This document shows positions 1 to 8,139 of a DNA stretch of 31,327 bases, in pieces; the stretch's first letter is position 1, and each line of letters begins with the position of its first letter. The notes beneath the pieces were generated by a model, which was not told the DNA's origin, made no database searches, and saw nothing but the letters and a program-made list of their open reading frames with translations. The stretch is from Lachnospiraceae bacterium UBA3273 (GTDB lineage Bacteria; Bacillota; Clostridia; Lachnospirales; Lachnospiraceae), in contig DEUB01000056.1 in NCBI GenBank assembly GCA_002362385.1, positions 1 through 31,327 on the forward strand, in the 5' to 3' direction. A program made the position numbers and the translations under genes.

Positions 1-96
1 TTTTATGGCAACAATAATAGGATTAAAAATTAAATATATCATTATTGCAGATTCAATAATACTATTATTTTTTATTTTTGATTGATAATATTTCAA
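1..96 (-). CDS. Start of a further capsule-cluster gene, cut by the window edge (possible membrane protein)
   Basis: After the stop of the GT4 gene, the minus strand stays open in another frame from a TTG at 94-96 to the window edge (32 codons). The predicted peptide is Lys/Asn/Ile-rich, then hydrophobic (…MIYLIFNPIIVAIK), like the first membrane segment of a Wzy polymerase or Wzx flippase, either of which a Wzy-type cluster would still need. The only upstream Shine-Dalgarno-like run (AGAAAGG) overlaps the end of the GT4 gene and lies about 11 bases before the TTG, so the start is uncertain. The frame is too short to assign a family. Confidence 0.35.
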   Translation of the reverse strand, partial: MKYYQSKIKNNSIIESAIMIYLIFNPIIVAIK

Positions 97-104
97 AATG
101 TAAA

Positions 105-1163
105 TTAATACCTTTCTAAATTTATATTCATTTGCTCAACAATTTGATTTATAACATGCTCTTCCGTATATTCACAAACTTTTTGCAAACAGTTCCTTTT
201 CATTCCAACTATTTCGTTGGGGTTCTGAATAGCATATTCAATCCAATCCACAAGTTTTTCCGGTTTGTCAAAATCGTATATATATCCTGTCATACCATGA
301 TCTATAATTTCATTGCAAAAAGGCCAATAACGTGCAATAATAGGAATCCCCGAACAATATGCATCTATAATAGTTCCCGGCATTCCTTCTTCTTTCCAAT
401 AAGTAGGAAAAAGCAGTACATAATACTTTTTTAGTACATCAACACTATTTTCAGCAGAAATAACACCGCAATATTTACAAAATATCCCTGCCCTTTCCAG
501 ACATTTATTAAATTGCTCTTCATACTCTTTTTCGATAATTCCATAAATATCCAGTTTTGCAACTGTTTTTCCTGCTTTACTATTAATACAAACAATTGCA
601 TTTATTGCATCCTCAATTCCTTTTTCAGGCATAACTCTACTAAAAGTAACAAAATTATATGGTTTTTCATAATGTTGATTCAATTCTTTTTCTTCAAGAA
701 CTTTTATATTTTTATAATTAGGTAGATACACTGCATTTGATATATCAAGTGACAATAATTTATTAACAATACCTTTGCTTTCAACCCAATTTATTTGGAA
801 ACTGGATATATACTTTCTCCAAAACACATTTTGTTCCACTTCATTTGCGAGCTGTCCTCCTATGCAATCATGGTAAATTTTCTTTTTAAACAGCTTACTC
901 AGAATATAGAAAATCGGAAATAATACTTTTCTTCCTTTTTTTGAAAGCAATACAATAATCTTTTGATTTTCAATTATGCAAGATATAAATTGAAAACAGA
1001 ATTTGATTGGATTATTTTTTACATAATATGTGTCTACTCGATTTATTTGAATATTCTGAGGACATCTACCAACCAATGAATTATACAATGTAATTGTTTT
1101 TACCGTTTGTCCATCATAAAAGCTTTCTTTACCACCAAAATGACCAATAATACCAATATGCAT
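105..1163 (-). CDS. Glycosyltransferase family 4 (GT-B fold), capsule cluster
   Basis: This 352-aa protein probably adds one sugar from a nucleotide donor to the lipid-linked repeat unit on the cytoplasmic face. The N-terminus is MHIGIIGHFGGKESFYDGQTVKT, matching the glycine-rich acceptor half and the GQTVKT signature of Firmicute EPS GT4 enzymes. The donor half begins with FSRVMPEKGIEDA (174-186). The nucleotide-sugar segment is near 252-277 (FPTYWKEEGMPGTIIDAY); the usual EX7E pair appears as E259 and D267. There is no signal peptide. A GGAG lies about 11 bases upstream of the ATG. Base composition is very AT-rich and Lys/Asn/Ile codons dominate, unlike the control genes of the same operon. 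Sugar specificity cannot be read from sequence. Confidence 0.85.
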   Translation of the reverse strand: MHIGIIGHFGGKESFYDGQTVKTITLYNSLVGRCPQNIQINRVDTYYVKNNPIKFCFQFISCIIENQKIIVLLSKKGRKVLFPIFYILSKLFKKKIYHDCIGGQLANEVEQNVFWRKYISSFQINWVESKGIVNKLLSLDISNAVYLPNYKNIKVLEEKELNQHYEKPYNFVTFSRVMPEKGIEDAINAIVCINSKAGKTVAKLDIYGIIEKEYEEQFNKCLERAGIFCKYCGVISAENSVDVLKKYYVLLFPTYWKEEGMPGTIIDAYCSGIPIIARYWPFCNEIIDHGMTGYIYDFDKPEKLVDWIEYAIQNPNEIVGMKRNCLQKVCEYTEEHVINQIVEQMNINLERY

Positions 1164-1187
1164 TACAAGTTAATCTCCGCTTAACAT

Positions 1188-2090
1188 TTATTGACCTGAT
1201 TCTTTTTCAATCATAAGCAATTTTCCCATTTCCGCATCAAATTCATCAGTAAAATACGGAAAAACACCACACCCTGGTGTGAACGTCAACTCACCAAAAA
1301 AAATCTTATCATCTATTTCATAAAGATCTACTCTGACAAACTTAAAATCCGCTGACAAGCCTCCTGCAATCTCAATCATTTTATCAAAATTTCTTGGTCT
1401 TTTCATTTTCCCGTTACCGGGAATTTCTAAATGTGAAGGAATCAGTTCAAAAATCGGCTGCCATTCTCTATTGAAAACATCAAGTGTAACACACATTTTA
1501 TTATCGCCATCTGCAATCCGATTGCTACACACAAGTACAAACTGCGGAATGCCATTCATACAATGAAACTTATAGTCAATTAAACCATCTGTATTATGTA
1601 AATAGTCTTCTATATAAAAACGATGTGGAATTGTAAAATAATGCGGTTCCATTGAGTATGTACCATAGGTAGTACTTAACCATCTTTGAATTTCCTTCTT
1701 GCATTTTTCTTCATCAAAATTTGTTTTATCCGGCACAATATAATTCATCTTACATCCATGCGTTGCCTTGATTGCAAAGCAATCCGGAAGAATAGAAAAA
1801 TCAATATCCTCTACTCTACTCAATACTCCTCCTATGAGTGGCACAAGTATATCTTCAAACCCTTTATATCTTACATACTCTCTAACAGCATATTTATCAG
1901 AACATCGTGATGCTAATGGAGATTGCTCATGTAATTCTATATAAGAAACCTTTTCAGATAGGGTCTGTGGATTTTTTAGATTAATTTTTTTATGAAATCT
2001 TAACCATGTATCAAAGACCTTAGCACTATCTACTCCTGCAATTGCAGAAACTACATTTAATACTTTTGCATATATCAACTTTTTATTCAT
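1188..2090 (-). CDS. TupA-like ATP-grasp protein of polysaccharide cluster
   Basis: The 300-aa product matches the TupA-like ATP-grasp family, named for tupA of teichuronopeptide synthesis and often found in EPS/capsule loci. Visible motifs are CSDKYAVREYV (63-73), the ATP-grasp Lys segment FAIKATHGC (105-113), DYKFHCMNGIP (172-182) and the acidic metal/ATP segment VRVDLYEIDDKIFFGELTF (252-270) followed by TPGCG. ATP-grasp enzymes join a carboxylate to an amine or similar nucleophile through an acyl phosphate, so this gene may decorate the polymer with an amino acid or amide. That substrate is inference; annotation pipelines often call the family simply a glycosyltransferase. The ribosome site is weak (AGGG about 13 bases before the ATG). 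It lies between GT2 and GT4. Confidence 0.8.
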   Translation of the reverse strand: MNKKLIYAKVLNVVSAIAGVDSAKVFDTWLRFHKKINLKNPQTLSEKVSYIELHEQSPLASRCSDKYAVREYVRYKGFEDILVPLIGGVLSRVEDIDFSILPDCFAIKATHGCKMNYIVPDKTNFDEEKCKKEIQRWLSTTYGTYSMEPHYFTIPHRFYIEDYLHNTDGLIDYKFHCMNGIPQFVLVCSNRIADGDNKMCVTLDVFNREWQPIFELIPSHLEIPGNGKMKRPRNFDKMIEIAGGLSADFKFVRVDLYEIDDKIFFGELTFTPGCGVFPYFTDEFDAEMGKLLMIEKESGQ

Positions 2091-2170
2091 ACATCAATCG
2101 TGACCCTATCTCTTCTTCTCTTGCAAACATTTGGGGCTTGTTAAGGACAAAAGTACAATTAGCGAATTTA

Positions 2171-2935
2171 TTAAACTTTCCTCTTATCAAGCCCAACTCC
2201 CGTTCCTTTCACAACACCCCAACATCCCATTCCCCAACAGCTCTTTACAAATCCCATTTTCTCAATATCATGATAAAGCTGCCAATGATACTTTGCCTGC
2301 TTCAATTTACTACTACTAACCGAATTTTTCCTAATTCTATATGTAGCTAAAATATCAGGTATACCATAACAGGCGTCAACATTCCGAAGTATCCTCAGCC
2401 ATAAAGCAAAATCGTTTCTTTTCTTAATAGCTGGCACTTCATATTTTCCAAGTACTTCCTGATCATACATGACAGTCAGATTTCCAATGGGATTAGACAG
2501 TCTGATCATTTTGTTATAATCTGTTTTTATCGGTGGAATACATACAGTTTGCAGGCTTTTTCCTTCCTCATTCATCTGCTTATATGCCGTACAGGAAAAC
2601 TTGATTTCATTTGTTTCCATAAATGCAATCTGCTTTTCTAACTTTTCCGGCATCCACAAATCATCACTATCCAGAAAAGCAATATATTTCCCTGCCGCCC
2701 TTTTGATTGCCTCGGTTCTTGCTATGGCAGGACCGCTATTCTGCAGAAGACGGTAATAGTGAATAGCCGGATATTTTTCTAAATAAGGCTGTAATACTTT
2801 ATATGTGTTATCCGTACTGCAATCATCTACAATCTGAATTTCCCAATCCGTTACCGTCTGGTCAATAACCGATTGTACAGATTGACCTATATATTTTCCA
2901 CAATTATAGGTAGGCATGATTACGCTTACTAACAT
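2171..2935 (-). CDS. Glycosyltransferase family 2 (GT-A fold)
   Basis: This 254-aa GT2 enzyme has the full A-type signature set: PTYNCGKYI (8-16), IVDDCSTDNTY (35-45), the DXD metal site FLDSDD (87-92; D89, D91) and the catalytic-base region KRNDFALWLRI (172-182; D175 likely). It would transfer a sugar from UDP- or dTDP-sugar to the growing repeat unit in the cytoplasm. Start choice is clear: ATG with AGAGGGG six bases upstream. The last 25 residues are Gly/Trp-rich and do not resemble the usual family end, so the C-terminus may be variable. An 80-bp gap separates it from the ATP-grasp gene, wider than elsewhere in the operon, with no terminator visible. Confidence 0.88.
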   Translation of the reverse strand: MLVSVIMPTYNCGKYIGQSVQSVIDQTVTDWEIQIVDDCSTDNTYKVLQPYLEKYPAIHYYRLLQNSGPAIARTEAIKRAAGKYIAFLDSDDLWMPEKLEKQIAFMETNEIKFSCTAYKQMNEEGKSLQTVCIPPIKTDYNKMIRLSNPIGNLTVMYDQEVLGKYEVPAIKKRNDFALWLRILRNVDACYGIPDILATYRIRKNSVSSSKLKQAKYHWQLYHDIEKMGFVKSCWGMGCWGVVKGTGVGLDKRKV

Positions 2936-2980
2936 AATTTCCCCTCTAAAATATTCTCTGGTAAGACATCAAACATATCA

Positions 2981-3754
2981 TTATTTCTTTTTTCTATAAA
3001 TAAAAATTCCCTGCCATGCCAGTCTTTGAATTCCGGGTAATGATAAAATAATTGCATCAATACCGTTCAACAATGCTCTTAAAGCCTTAAATACACAAGT
3101 CTTTCTAAAAGGAACCGCTAAAAGAACCAATAAATGAAAATATCTAATGGTTAATCTATCAAAATACTTTAAACCCATTTCTATATTTGATACTGTCAAA
3201 ATATGATTTATTTCCCATTCAGTTCGTAATTCTGGTGTTTTTCTTCTATACCACATAAAGACCGGATTATGTGCCAATGCCTCAATCCCAAGAATCATTC
3301 CATTCTTTTTTACTAATCTTGCCAATTCTTTAAAAGCATTTTCTAAATCTAAATGATGTAATACCCCGGAAAAAACAATTGCATCAAAGCTTTCATCCTC
3401 AAAAGGAGTCTTCTCCGCATCCCCTATAATAAAATTGCACCTTTCTGACATATTTGCTTCTTTTGCTGCTAAAACTGCTGCATTTATGCTTTCTTCTGAA
3501 ATATCAATTCCTACTACCTCTGCACCCATTCTCGCCATTTTTACCGATAATTTTCCTTTACCGCAGCAATAATCTAACACTTTTTTCCCTTTCAGCTTAG
3601 AAATCACTTTATCTACATATATTTCACTTGCATTTGTCACACTATAAAATTTTGCGCTTGGATATTTTTTCTGATACTCTTCTTCTGTCATATTAAGAAA
3701 ATCTTTTCCCTTAATATCATGGAATAATGCTTCTTTTTCTTTTCTGCTCTCCAT
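2981..3754 (-). CDS. Class I SAM-dependent methyltransferase
   Basis: The product is 257 aa from the ATG at 3754, which has GGGAG nine bases upstream; a longer frame begins at a TTG (3790) without a ribosome site. The Rossmann motif I is VLDYCCGKGKLS (59-70), followed by the acidic loop VVGIDIS (80-86), GDAEKTPF (111-118) and the post-II segment FSGVLHHL (128-135), all typical of Methyltransf_11. The C-terminal 60 residues are hydrophobic and basic (FHLLVLLAVPF, then IILSLPGI…IFIYRKKK) and may hold the enzyme against the membrane near lipid-linked intermediates. Its place between the priming transferase and GT2 suggests O-methylation of a sugar in the repeat unit, but the substrate is inferred only from position. 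Confidence 0.85.
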   Translation of the reverse strand: MESRKEKEALFHDIKGKDFLNMTEEEYQKKYPSAKFYSVTNASEIYVDKVISKLKGKKVLDYCCGKGKLSVKMARMGAEVVGIDISEESINAAVLAAKEANMSERCNFIIGDAEKTPFEDESFDAIVFSGVLHHLDLENAFKELARLVKKNGMILGIEALAHNPVFMWYRRKTPELRTEWEINHILTVSNIEMGLKYFDRLTIRYFHLLVLLAVPFRKTCVFKALRALLNGIDAIILSLPGIQRLAWQGIFIYRKKK

Positions 3755-3806
3755 GTTCTTTTTCTCCCTTTTCCATGTAGCAATTACCAATCATTTGTAC
3801 ATAATT

Positions 3807-5216
3807 CTATATACTGATTCTTCTCTGCACTTTCTCATCATTTTCTTCGTCATCCTCTTCCTTTACCCCTTCCGTACTCTCCTTCAAAAACAATATCTGC
3901 ACCGTCTTAAAAATAATCCTCAAATCCAATGCAAATCCCGCATTGACCAGATACATCAAATCCATCTGCAGTTTATCATAAGGGGTGGTATTATACTTTC
4001 CGTAAACCTGGGCATATCCCGTCAGTCCCGCCTTGGCCTGAAGCCTTAAGGCAAACTCTGGCAGCTTCTTTTCGTACTGCCTTGCGATGACCGGGCGTTC
4101 CGGTCTGGGGCCTACGATGGACATGCTGCCTTCCAAGATATTGAAAAGCTGAGGCAGTTCGTCAATCCGCACCTTCCTTATAAAGCGCCCTACCTTTGTA
4201 ATCCTGGGGTCGCTGTCGCCTGTTGAGAGGCGGGCGATTCCGTCAGCTTCGGCATCGGCCCGCATGCTGCGGAATTTGATAATGAAAAATTTCCTGCCGC
4301 CCTGTGTCAGACGGCATTGTTTATAAAATATACTCCCGCCGTCTTCCGCCTTAATGGCAAGGGCGGTAATAAGCATAATAGGGGAAGTGATGATAATTCC
4401 CACCAGTGAAAGCACAATATCAAACAACCGCTTTCCCATACGGTATTCCGGAGTTGGATTATATAAGCCTACCTCAAATAAGGGCAGATGGAACAGATGC
4501 GCCTGTTCTGCACCGCTCATAATAACGTCGCCGATCCGAGGCAGTACATATACTTTGATTTCATGCTCCACACAATACTTTAAGATTATATTTCTTTCGT
4601 GGCTGTGGATACCGCACAAAAAAACCACCTCTGCGCCTTCTAAGGCTTTTAGTTTTCCTGCCAGGCACATTTCCACATTCACGCATTTTCCGATTTTAAA
4701 TTTTTTATCAATTCCATATTCCGCAATCAGATTGTCAATGCTCTGCTTGCGGTCATAAACCACATAGGTTTCCTTTGCCGGGAATGTACTGAAATACCAT
4801 TTATGTGCTAAAAGACTCCAAATAGCCGACAATACCGCCTGTGCAAAAAATGCCAAAAGCAGCGGTCCCGGATTGGGCAGATGCTTGGAAAGTAATAAGA
4901 TAATCAGATACAGAATTCCGTCTGATACGACGCATGCAAGAACCTGTCCGTATACCAGTTCACTGATGCGGTTAAAAGAAATCTGTAATGCCCCGTAAAC
5001 ACGGCCGAATATGCCATATAACAGGATAAAAATCAGGATAACGAGTCCATTTCCCCTGGAATAGTACGGAGAGGCCGTATGGCTTGCATACCAGCCATAC
5101 CAGCTAAGTACAAACGGGGCTGCTATGAGCACTACATTCAATGCCTTAATGCATCGAAGAGCCATATCGTAATAAAATCTCTGCATAGATTTTTTCTTAT
5201 ATGCATGTATACTCAT
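3807..5216 (-). CDS. Polyprenyl-phosphate glycosyl-1-phosphate transferase (priming enzyme)
   Basis: This 469-aa integral membrane protein should start the repeat unit by moving a sugar-1-phosphate from UDP-sugar to undecaprenyl phosphate. Four N-terminal membrane segments (about 25-43, 57-71, 92-110, 117-137) lead to a cytosolic CoA-binding-like region (about 145-250) and the C-terminal bacterial sugar transferase domain: KRLFDIVLS (262-270) with the re-entrant hydrophobic helix, KFRSMRAD (314-321), the catalytic DE of RIDELPQLFNIL (D352/E353), SIVGPRPERP (366-375) and AGLTGYAQVYG (396-406). This is the WbaP/CpsE layout. The tail is unusually acidic (EEDDEENDE). Start: ATG with AGGGG seven bases upstream. 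It is the first gene after a structured spacer and opens the sugar part of the operon. Confidence 0.93.
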   Translation of the reverse strand: MSIHAYKKKSMQRFYYDMALRCIKALNVVLIAAPFVLSWYGWYASHTASPYYSRGNGLVILIFILLYGIFGRVYGALQISFNRISELVYGQVLACVVSDGILYLIILLLSKHLPNPGPLLLAFFAQAVLSAIWSLLAHKWYFSTFPAKETYVVYDRKQSIDNLIAEYGIDKKFKIGKCVNVEMCLAGKLKALEGAEVVFLCGIHSHERNIILKYCVEHEIKVYVLPRIGDVIMSGAEQAHLFHLPLFEVGLYNPTPEYRMGKRLFDIVLSLVGIIITSPIMLITALAIKAEDGGSIFYKQCRLTQGGRKFFIIKFRSMRADAEADGIARLSTGDSDPRITKVGRFIRKVRIDELPQLFNILEGSMSIVGPRPERPVIARQYEKKLPEFALRLQAKAGLTGYAQVYGKYNTTPYDKLQMDLMYLVNAGFALDLRIIFKTVQILFLKESTEGVKEEDDEENDEKVQRRISI

Positions 5217-5392
5217 ATTCTTTCCCCTCGTAATATTTTTACCATTGCCTTTTCCGGGGTAAAGCAGCTATGCTCTTACCCGAATTGATACGCAACATGC
5301 CTGTCATAAATTCCATGTCTCCATGGTCAGATCCCCCGCAGTATTTACCGAAGGATGCCGAAGCATCCAACGGTTTATGCCTGCGGAAATAA
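5217..5392 (-). promoter_or_regulatory. Structured spacer with three hairpins between surface and sugar modules
   Basis: This is the longest spacer inside the capsule operon, and nearly all of it can fold. Read on the minus strand: hairpin 1 spans 5386-5336, with CCGCAG/CTGCGG outer arms, CCG/CGG, and a GGATGC stem closed by a cUUCGg tetraloop. Hairpin 2 (5326-5313) is CCATG-GAGA-CATGG, a GNRA-loop stem. Hairpin 3 (5281-5257) is GGGTAA…TTACCC with an inner AGC/GCT stem. None is followed by a U-run, so these are not ordinary intrinsic terminators. The position, just before the first sugar-synthesis gene, resembles that of the EAR antitermination RNA in Bacillus eps operons. Homology to EAR is not claimed. 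RNA processing, stabilisation or a regulatory leader are alternatives. Confidence 0.6.
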
Positions 5393-6004
5393 TCAATTCA
5401 CTGCCTTCTTCGAGAATACAACCGTCCCCATTAAGCATACCGCCGCAAGGAAGGCCACTATCATAACAACATCCCCTGTCTTCGGCGCCGTGCCTGATGC
5501 CGAGTTCTGAATTACAACTGCAACAGGCGAGTAGGATGTCATGGTAAAGGTAACCGAACCGTTCCCCACATTGCTGGGATTAATGGTTTCCCATGTACCG
5601 TCCGCTAACTGATGTAGGATAATAATCTTCATTCCCGCCTGAACATTGGGGCAGTTTAACGTAAAGCTTGCCGAACCCGTTCCTGCAGGTACGTTCAGAT
5701 CCACCAGTGTAGCGATCACTGCACCGGGACCGGCCACCGCTTTTGCCCTGGCTGCTGCCGAAGAAGCCACGGAAGCGCTTACCTTTCCTACGGTCGCTCC
5801 CGGCACATCTTTACTGCTTACCGTTGTGCTGTTTGCATATGCGGTCAAAAGATCGTCAGAAAACGTTCCGTCGGCAGATGTTGCCGCCGGCACCGTAACC
5901 GTATTGCCTGCCGTGGGACTCTGGGTCTCTGCCGCAAATACGGATGCCGTCATGCCAAAAGTCAAAACAAGCGCACTCACAACTGCAAATACTTTTCTTT
6001 TCAT
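5393..6004 (-). CDS. Small secreted surface protein with sortase signal APKTGD
   Basis: The ATG at 6004 is chosen because AAGGAGGA lies just upstream; an upstream GTG/ATG frame adds only eight residues. The 203-aa protein has a signal peptide (1-25, cleavage likely after VFA or VFAA), an Ala/Ser/Thr/Val-rich low-complexity stretch (26-95), a compact beta-rich region (about 97-168, with HQLADGTWETINP and a SPVAVVIQ end strand) and a classic sorting tail: APKTGD (173-178), hydrophobic 179-197, then KKAVN. The motif fits the (S/P/N)PxTG class used by clostridial class B sortases, and a class B sortase gene lies two genes upstream. It is probably anchored to peptidoglycan. It is oddly small for an adhesin; a role as spacer or carrier for the polymer is speculation. 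Confidence 0.85.
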   Translation of the reverse strand: MKRKVFAVVSALVLTFGMTASVFAAETQSPTAGNTVTVPAATSADGTFSDDLLTAYANSTTVSSKDVPGATVGKVSASVASSAAARAKAVAGPGAVIATLVDLNVPAGTGSASFTLNCPNVQAGMKIIILHQLADGTWETINPSNVGNGSVTFTMTSYSPVAVVIQNSASGTAPKTGDVVMIVAFLAAVCLMGTVVFSKKAVN

Positions 6005-6049
6005 ATAAAACTTCCTCCTTTCCCTCATTGTACATGTGGTTTTTATATC

Positions 6050-6066
6050 AACCGGCCCTGCCGGTT
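6050..6066 (-). other. Small hairpin between LCP and surface-protein genes
   Basis: AACCGG (6050-6055) and CCGGTT (6061-6066) form a perfect 6-bp stem with a 5-base loop, and further ATAT pairing outside. It sits five bases after the LCP stop. On the transcribed strand it is followed by GATATAAAAACC, not a U-run. It may protect mRNA ends or cause partial attenuation, separating expression of the LCP and surface-protein genes. Confidence 0.4.
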
Positions 6067-6070
6067 AATA

Positions 6071-7201
6071 TCATTCTGAAACGTCCTCTACTTCTCTGTA
6101 AAAGACGGCTATCATAAGAGCCTTTAAGGCGTCTTCATCGGGATAGAACTCTTCATAGGACTCTCCCCTTATGGTCTCTCCCGAAAGGGTATAAATACCT
6201 TCGGGATCCAATGTATAGCCAATCAGTTCTCCTGCCAGATATGCGGTTTCATCTATGGAAATATCCGTTACCATATAGGGAGCCAGGTCCCCATACAGCC
6301 TGACCGGCAATGTAATATTCTTCTTTGTTTCACACCTTGCCTTTTCCAAAAAAGCTTCCAGATACTGCTTCTGTCTGGCAAGGCGCAGCCTGGCGCTTTC
6401 AAACTTTTCCCTGTCCCGCCACCTGACGTAACAATATGCCTCCATGCCCTGCAAATGGATCTCCTCTCCTTCATGCCATACCTTCCCGATGGATTTCCCG
6501 TATTTATCCGTATCAATATCCTCAATCGCCTCAAGAGTCACGCCCCCTACGGCGTCATTAATCACGGGTATGGCGTCCATATTCACAGCGGCATAACCGT
6601 GAATAGGCAGATTATAAAAGAGCCCTGAAACTGCATCTTTCGTCAGTTCGCAGCTTAATTCCCTGCCGTCGCCAAAGCCGTGCTGTACGGCAATCTGCGC
6701 TTTGGCGGATCCGTCCGTTCCTTCTCCGTAAGCGCCGTAGGCATTGATGTCCACCATAGTATCCCGGTTAATGCCTACCAGCCTGATCTCCTTTTTTCTT
6801 CTGTCCGCCACCACCAAAAACAATGCGTCCGCCTGTCCTCCGTCCGCAGCGCCCTGACTGTCTTCCACCTCTCCGTTTTTATCAATGCCCATAATGAGAA
6901 AGGTCATAATGTCATCGTTATATTCATAAATCCTGCCTTCATACTGAAGCCATCCCTCCTGCCATAAGCCTTCTCCTGTCTGCCTGTTCATAATGTCATC
7001 TATACTGTCTATGGTTTCATCCGTTGTCATATCAGGCGCAGTATTTTCCGCCGATGCCAAAAGTCTTTCTCTTCCTATGATTCTCAAAACTCCCATTGCG
7101 GACGCCATCAGAACTAGAACTGCCATAACCGCTATAAACCACGCACCAATTGTCTTCCGGATACGCCGGCGTTTTCGCATTTTTCTTCTTTCATCCATCA
7201 T
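6071..7201 (-). CDS. LytR-CpsA-Psr (LCP) family protein
   Basis: LCP proteins transfer undecaprenyl-linked glycopolymers to peptidoglycan outside the membrane, so this is the likely ligase anchoring the capsule made by the operon. The 376-aa product has a basic N-terminus, one membrane helix (18-38) and an extracellular LCP domain: IMTFLIMGIDKNG (98-110), ADALFLVVADRRKKEIRLV (124-142) with the metal-binding Asp, GINRDTMVDI (143-152; the R146-D147 pair corresponds to the phosphate-binding PRDT of the family) and ARLRLARQKQYLEAF (270-284), whose arginines bind pyrophosphate lipid. The start codon overlaps the sortase stop as ATGA, so the two are translationally coupled. Length is at the longer end of the family because of an approximately 90-residue stretch ahead of the domain. 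Confidence 0.9.
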   Translation of the reverse strand: MMDERRKMRKRRRIRKTIGAWFIAVMAVLVLMASAMGVLRIIGRERLLASAENTAPDMTTDETIDSIDDIMNRQTGEGLWQEGWLQYEGRIYEYNDDIMTFLIMGIDKNGEVEDSQGAADGGQADALFLVVADRRKKEIRLVGINRDTMVDINAYGAYGEGTDGSAKAQIAVQHGFGDGRELSCELTKDAVSGLFYNLPIHGYAAVNMDAIPVINDAVGGVTLEAIEDIDTDKYGKSIGKVWHEGEEIHLQGMEAYCYVRWRDREKFESARLRLARQKQYLEAFLEKARCETKKNITLPVRLYGDLAPYMVTDISIDETAYLAGELIGYTLDPEGIYTLSGETIRGESYEEFYPDEDALKALMIAVFYREVEDVSE

Positions 7202-8115
7202 GAACTTTTAGCCCTTGCCACCAATACCGCCTGTACCAGATAGCGCCTGTGGGGCTTACTGCTGATACAGGTTTCCAGGGAAATGATCTTATCCTTGCTT
7301 TCCAGTGCAAGGGTCCTGTCAAAATGGCTGCCCATGCCTTCCTCATTTTCCAGTATGCCGTTTAAATATCCTTCATAGCTGTCCTCATTCTCCGTATCAA
7401 AAGCCAGGAGCAAATGCACATCGCTTGTTTCATAAGCGGCAAATATCCTGTACACCATGATCTCTTCTGGACTGTAAATATAAACATAAGGGTTCTCTTC
7501 AAAAAATTCCCGTTCCTGATAATGATGCAGGGCCGCAAACATACTGCCGTCTTTCATGTTATGCCCATAAATGACGGTATTGTTATCCGTCCAGTCCGTT
7601 GCATTGATATACTGGGTATAAATACAGCCCGGATATCCGTAGGAACCGTTTAAATTGTGCATCAGGTAATAATCCATTTCATCCTCATTCTGTAATACCG
7701 GATAATCAATAGGAGTACCGGGAACGGTTATCCAGCTGTAAATATCGGGATTTTCCTTCTGCAGGGCGGAAAAATCGATCTTTTTATCGGGAACGGAAAA
7801 GCCGCTTAAATCGTCGGTAACCTGAATCCTTTCCTTAGGGCCGTTTCCGATGCCGTTTCCGGAAATACCGCTTTTCAAGTCTTCATTACTTTCTCTTTCA
7901 TCGGTTTCCCGCCCGTCATTCTCTCTGACGGCATTTTGTTTTTCCGCTCCTTCCGGGCTCTCACGCTCCGGCGGTTCCATGACTTCCACATAAGCGTCCT
8001 TTAACCCGTCAAGTTCTGCGTTAGCCTGATTTTTCCCGGTAAAATATATTACAAGCCATATTCCGCAGCCAAGAAGCCCGGCGCCGAAAACAACGGCCAG
8101 AATTTTATTTCTCAT
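7198..8115 (-). CDS. srtB: Class B sortase
   Basis: This 305-aa transpeptidase has an N-terminal membrane anchor (5-25), a long charged linker rich in Glu/Gly (45-100) and the class B catalytic core. Visible residues are H185 in VIYGHNMKDGSMF, C283 in IISLETCISS and R291 in HRRYLVQAVLV, all three needed for catalysis. The NPDIYSWITVPGTPIDYPV segment (122-140) is typical of class B enzymes. The most likely substrate is the APKTGD protein two genes downstream, and it is coupled by ATGA overlap to the LCP gene. Having sortase, substrate and glycopolymer ligase in one operon suggests that protein anchoring and capsule anchoring occur together. The acidic linker is longer than in well-studied SrtB proteins. 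Confidence 0.92.
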   Translation of the reverse strand: MRNKILAVVFGAGLLGCGIWLVIYFTGKNQANAELDGLKDAYVEVMEPPERESPEGAEKQNAVRENDGRETDERESNEDLKSGISGNGIGNGPKERIQVTDDLSGFSVPDKKIDFSALQKENPDIYSWITVPGTPIDYPVLQNEDEMDYYLMHNLNGSYGYPGCIYTQYINATDWTDNNTVIYGHNMKDGSMFAALHHYQEREFFEENPYVYIYSPEEIMVYRIFAAYETSDVHLLLAFDTENEDSYEGYLNGILENEEGMGSHFDRTLALESKDKIISLETCISSKPHRRYLVQAVLVARAKSS

Positions 8116-8139
8116 GGCTTTCTCCTTCCGGTTCTGTCC

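Noticed and set aside
2042..2350. Plus-strand frame of about 100 codons between the ATP-grasp and GT2 genes
   Set aside because: It mostly overlaps the GT2 coding region antisense, and no signal or family is visible.
3755..3790. Longer methyltransferase start (TTG at 3790)
   Set aside because: No Shine-Dalgarno sequence; the ATG at 3754 follows GGGAG at proper spacing.
5217..5392. Cyclic-di-GMP riboswitch, because of the GNRA-capped stem
   Set aside because: The conserved core of the GEMM class is missing; only the tetraloop is shared.
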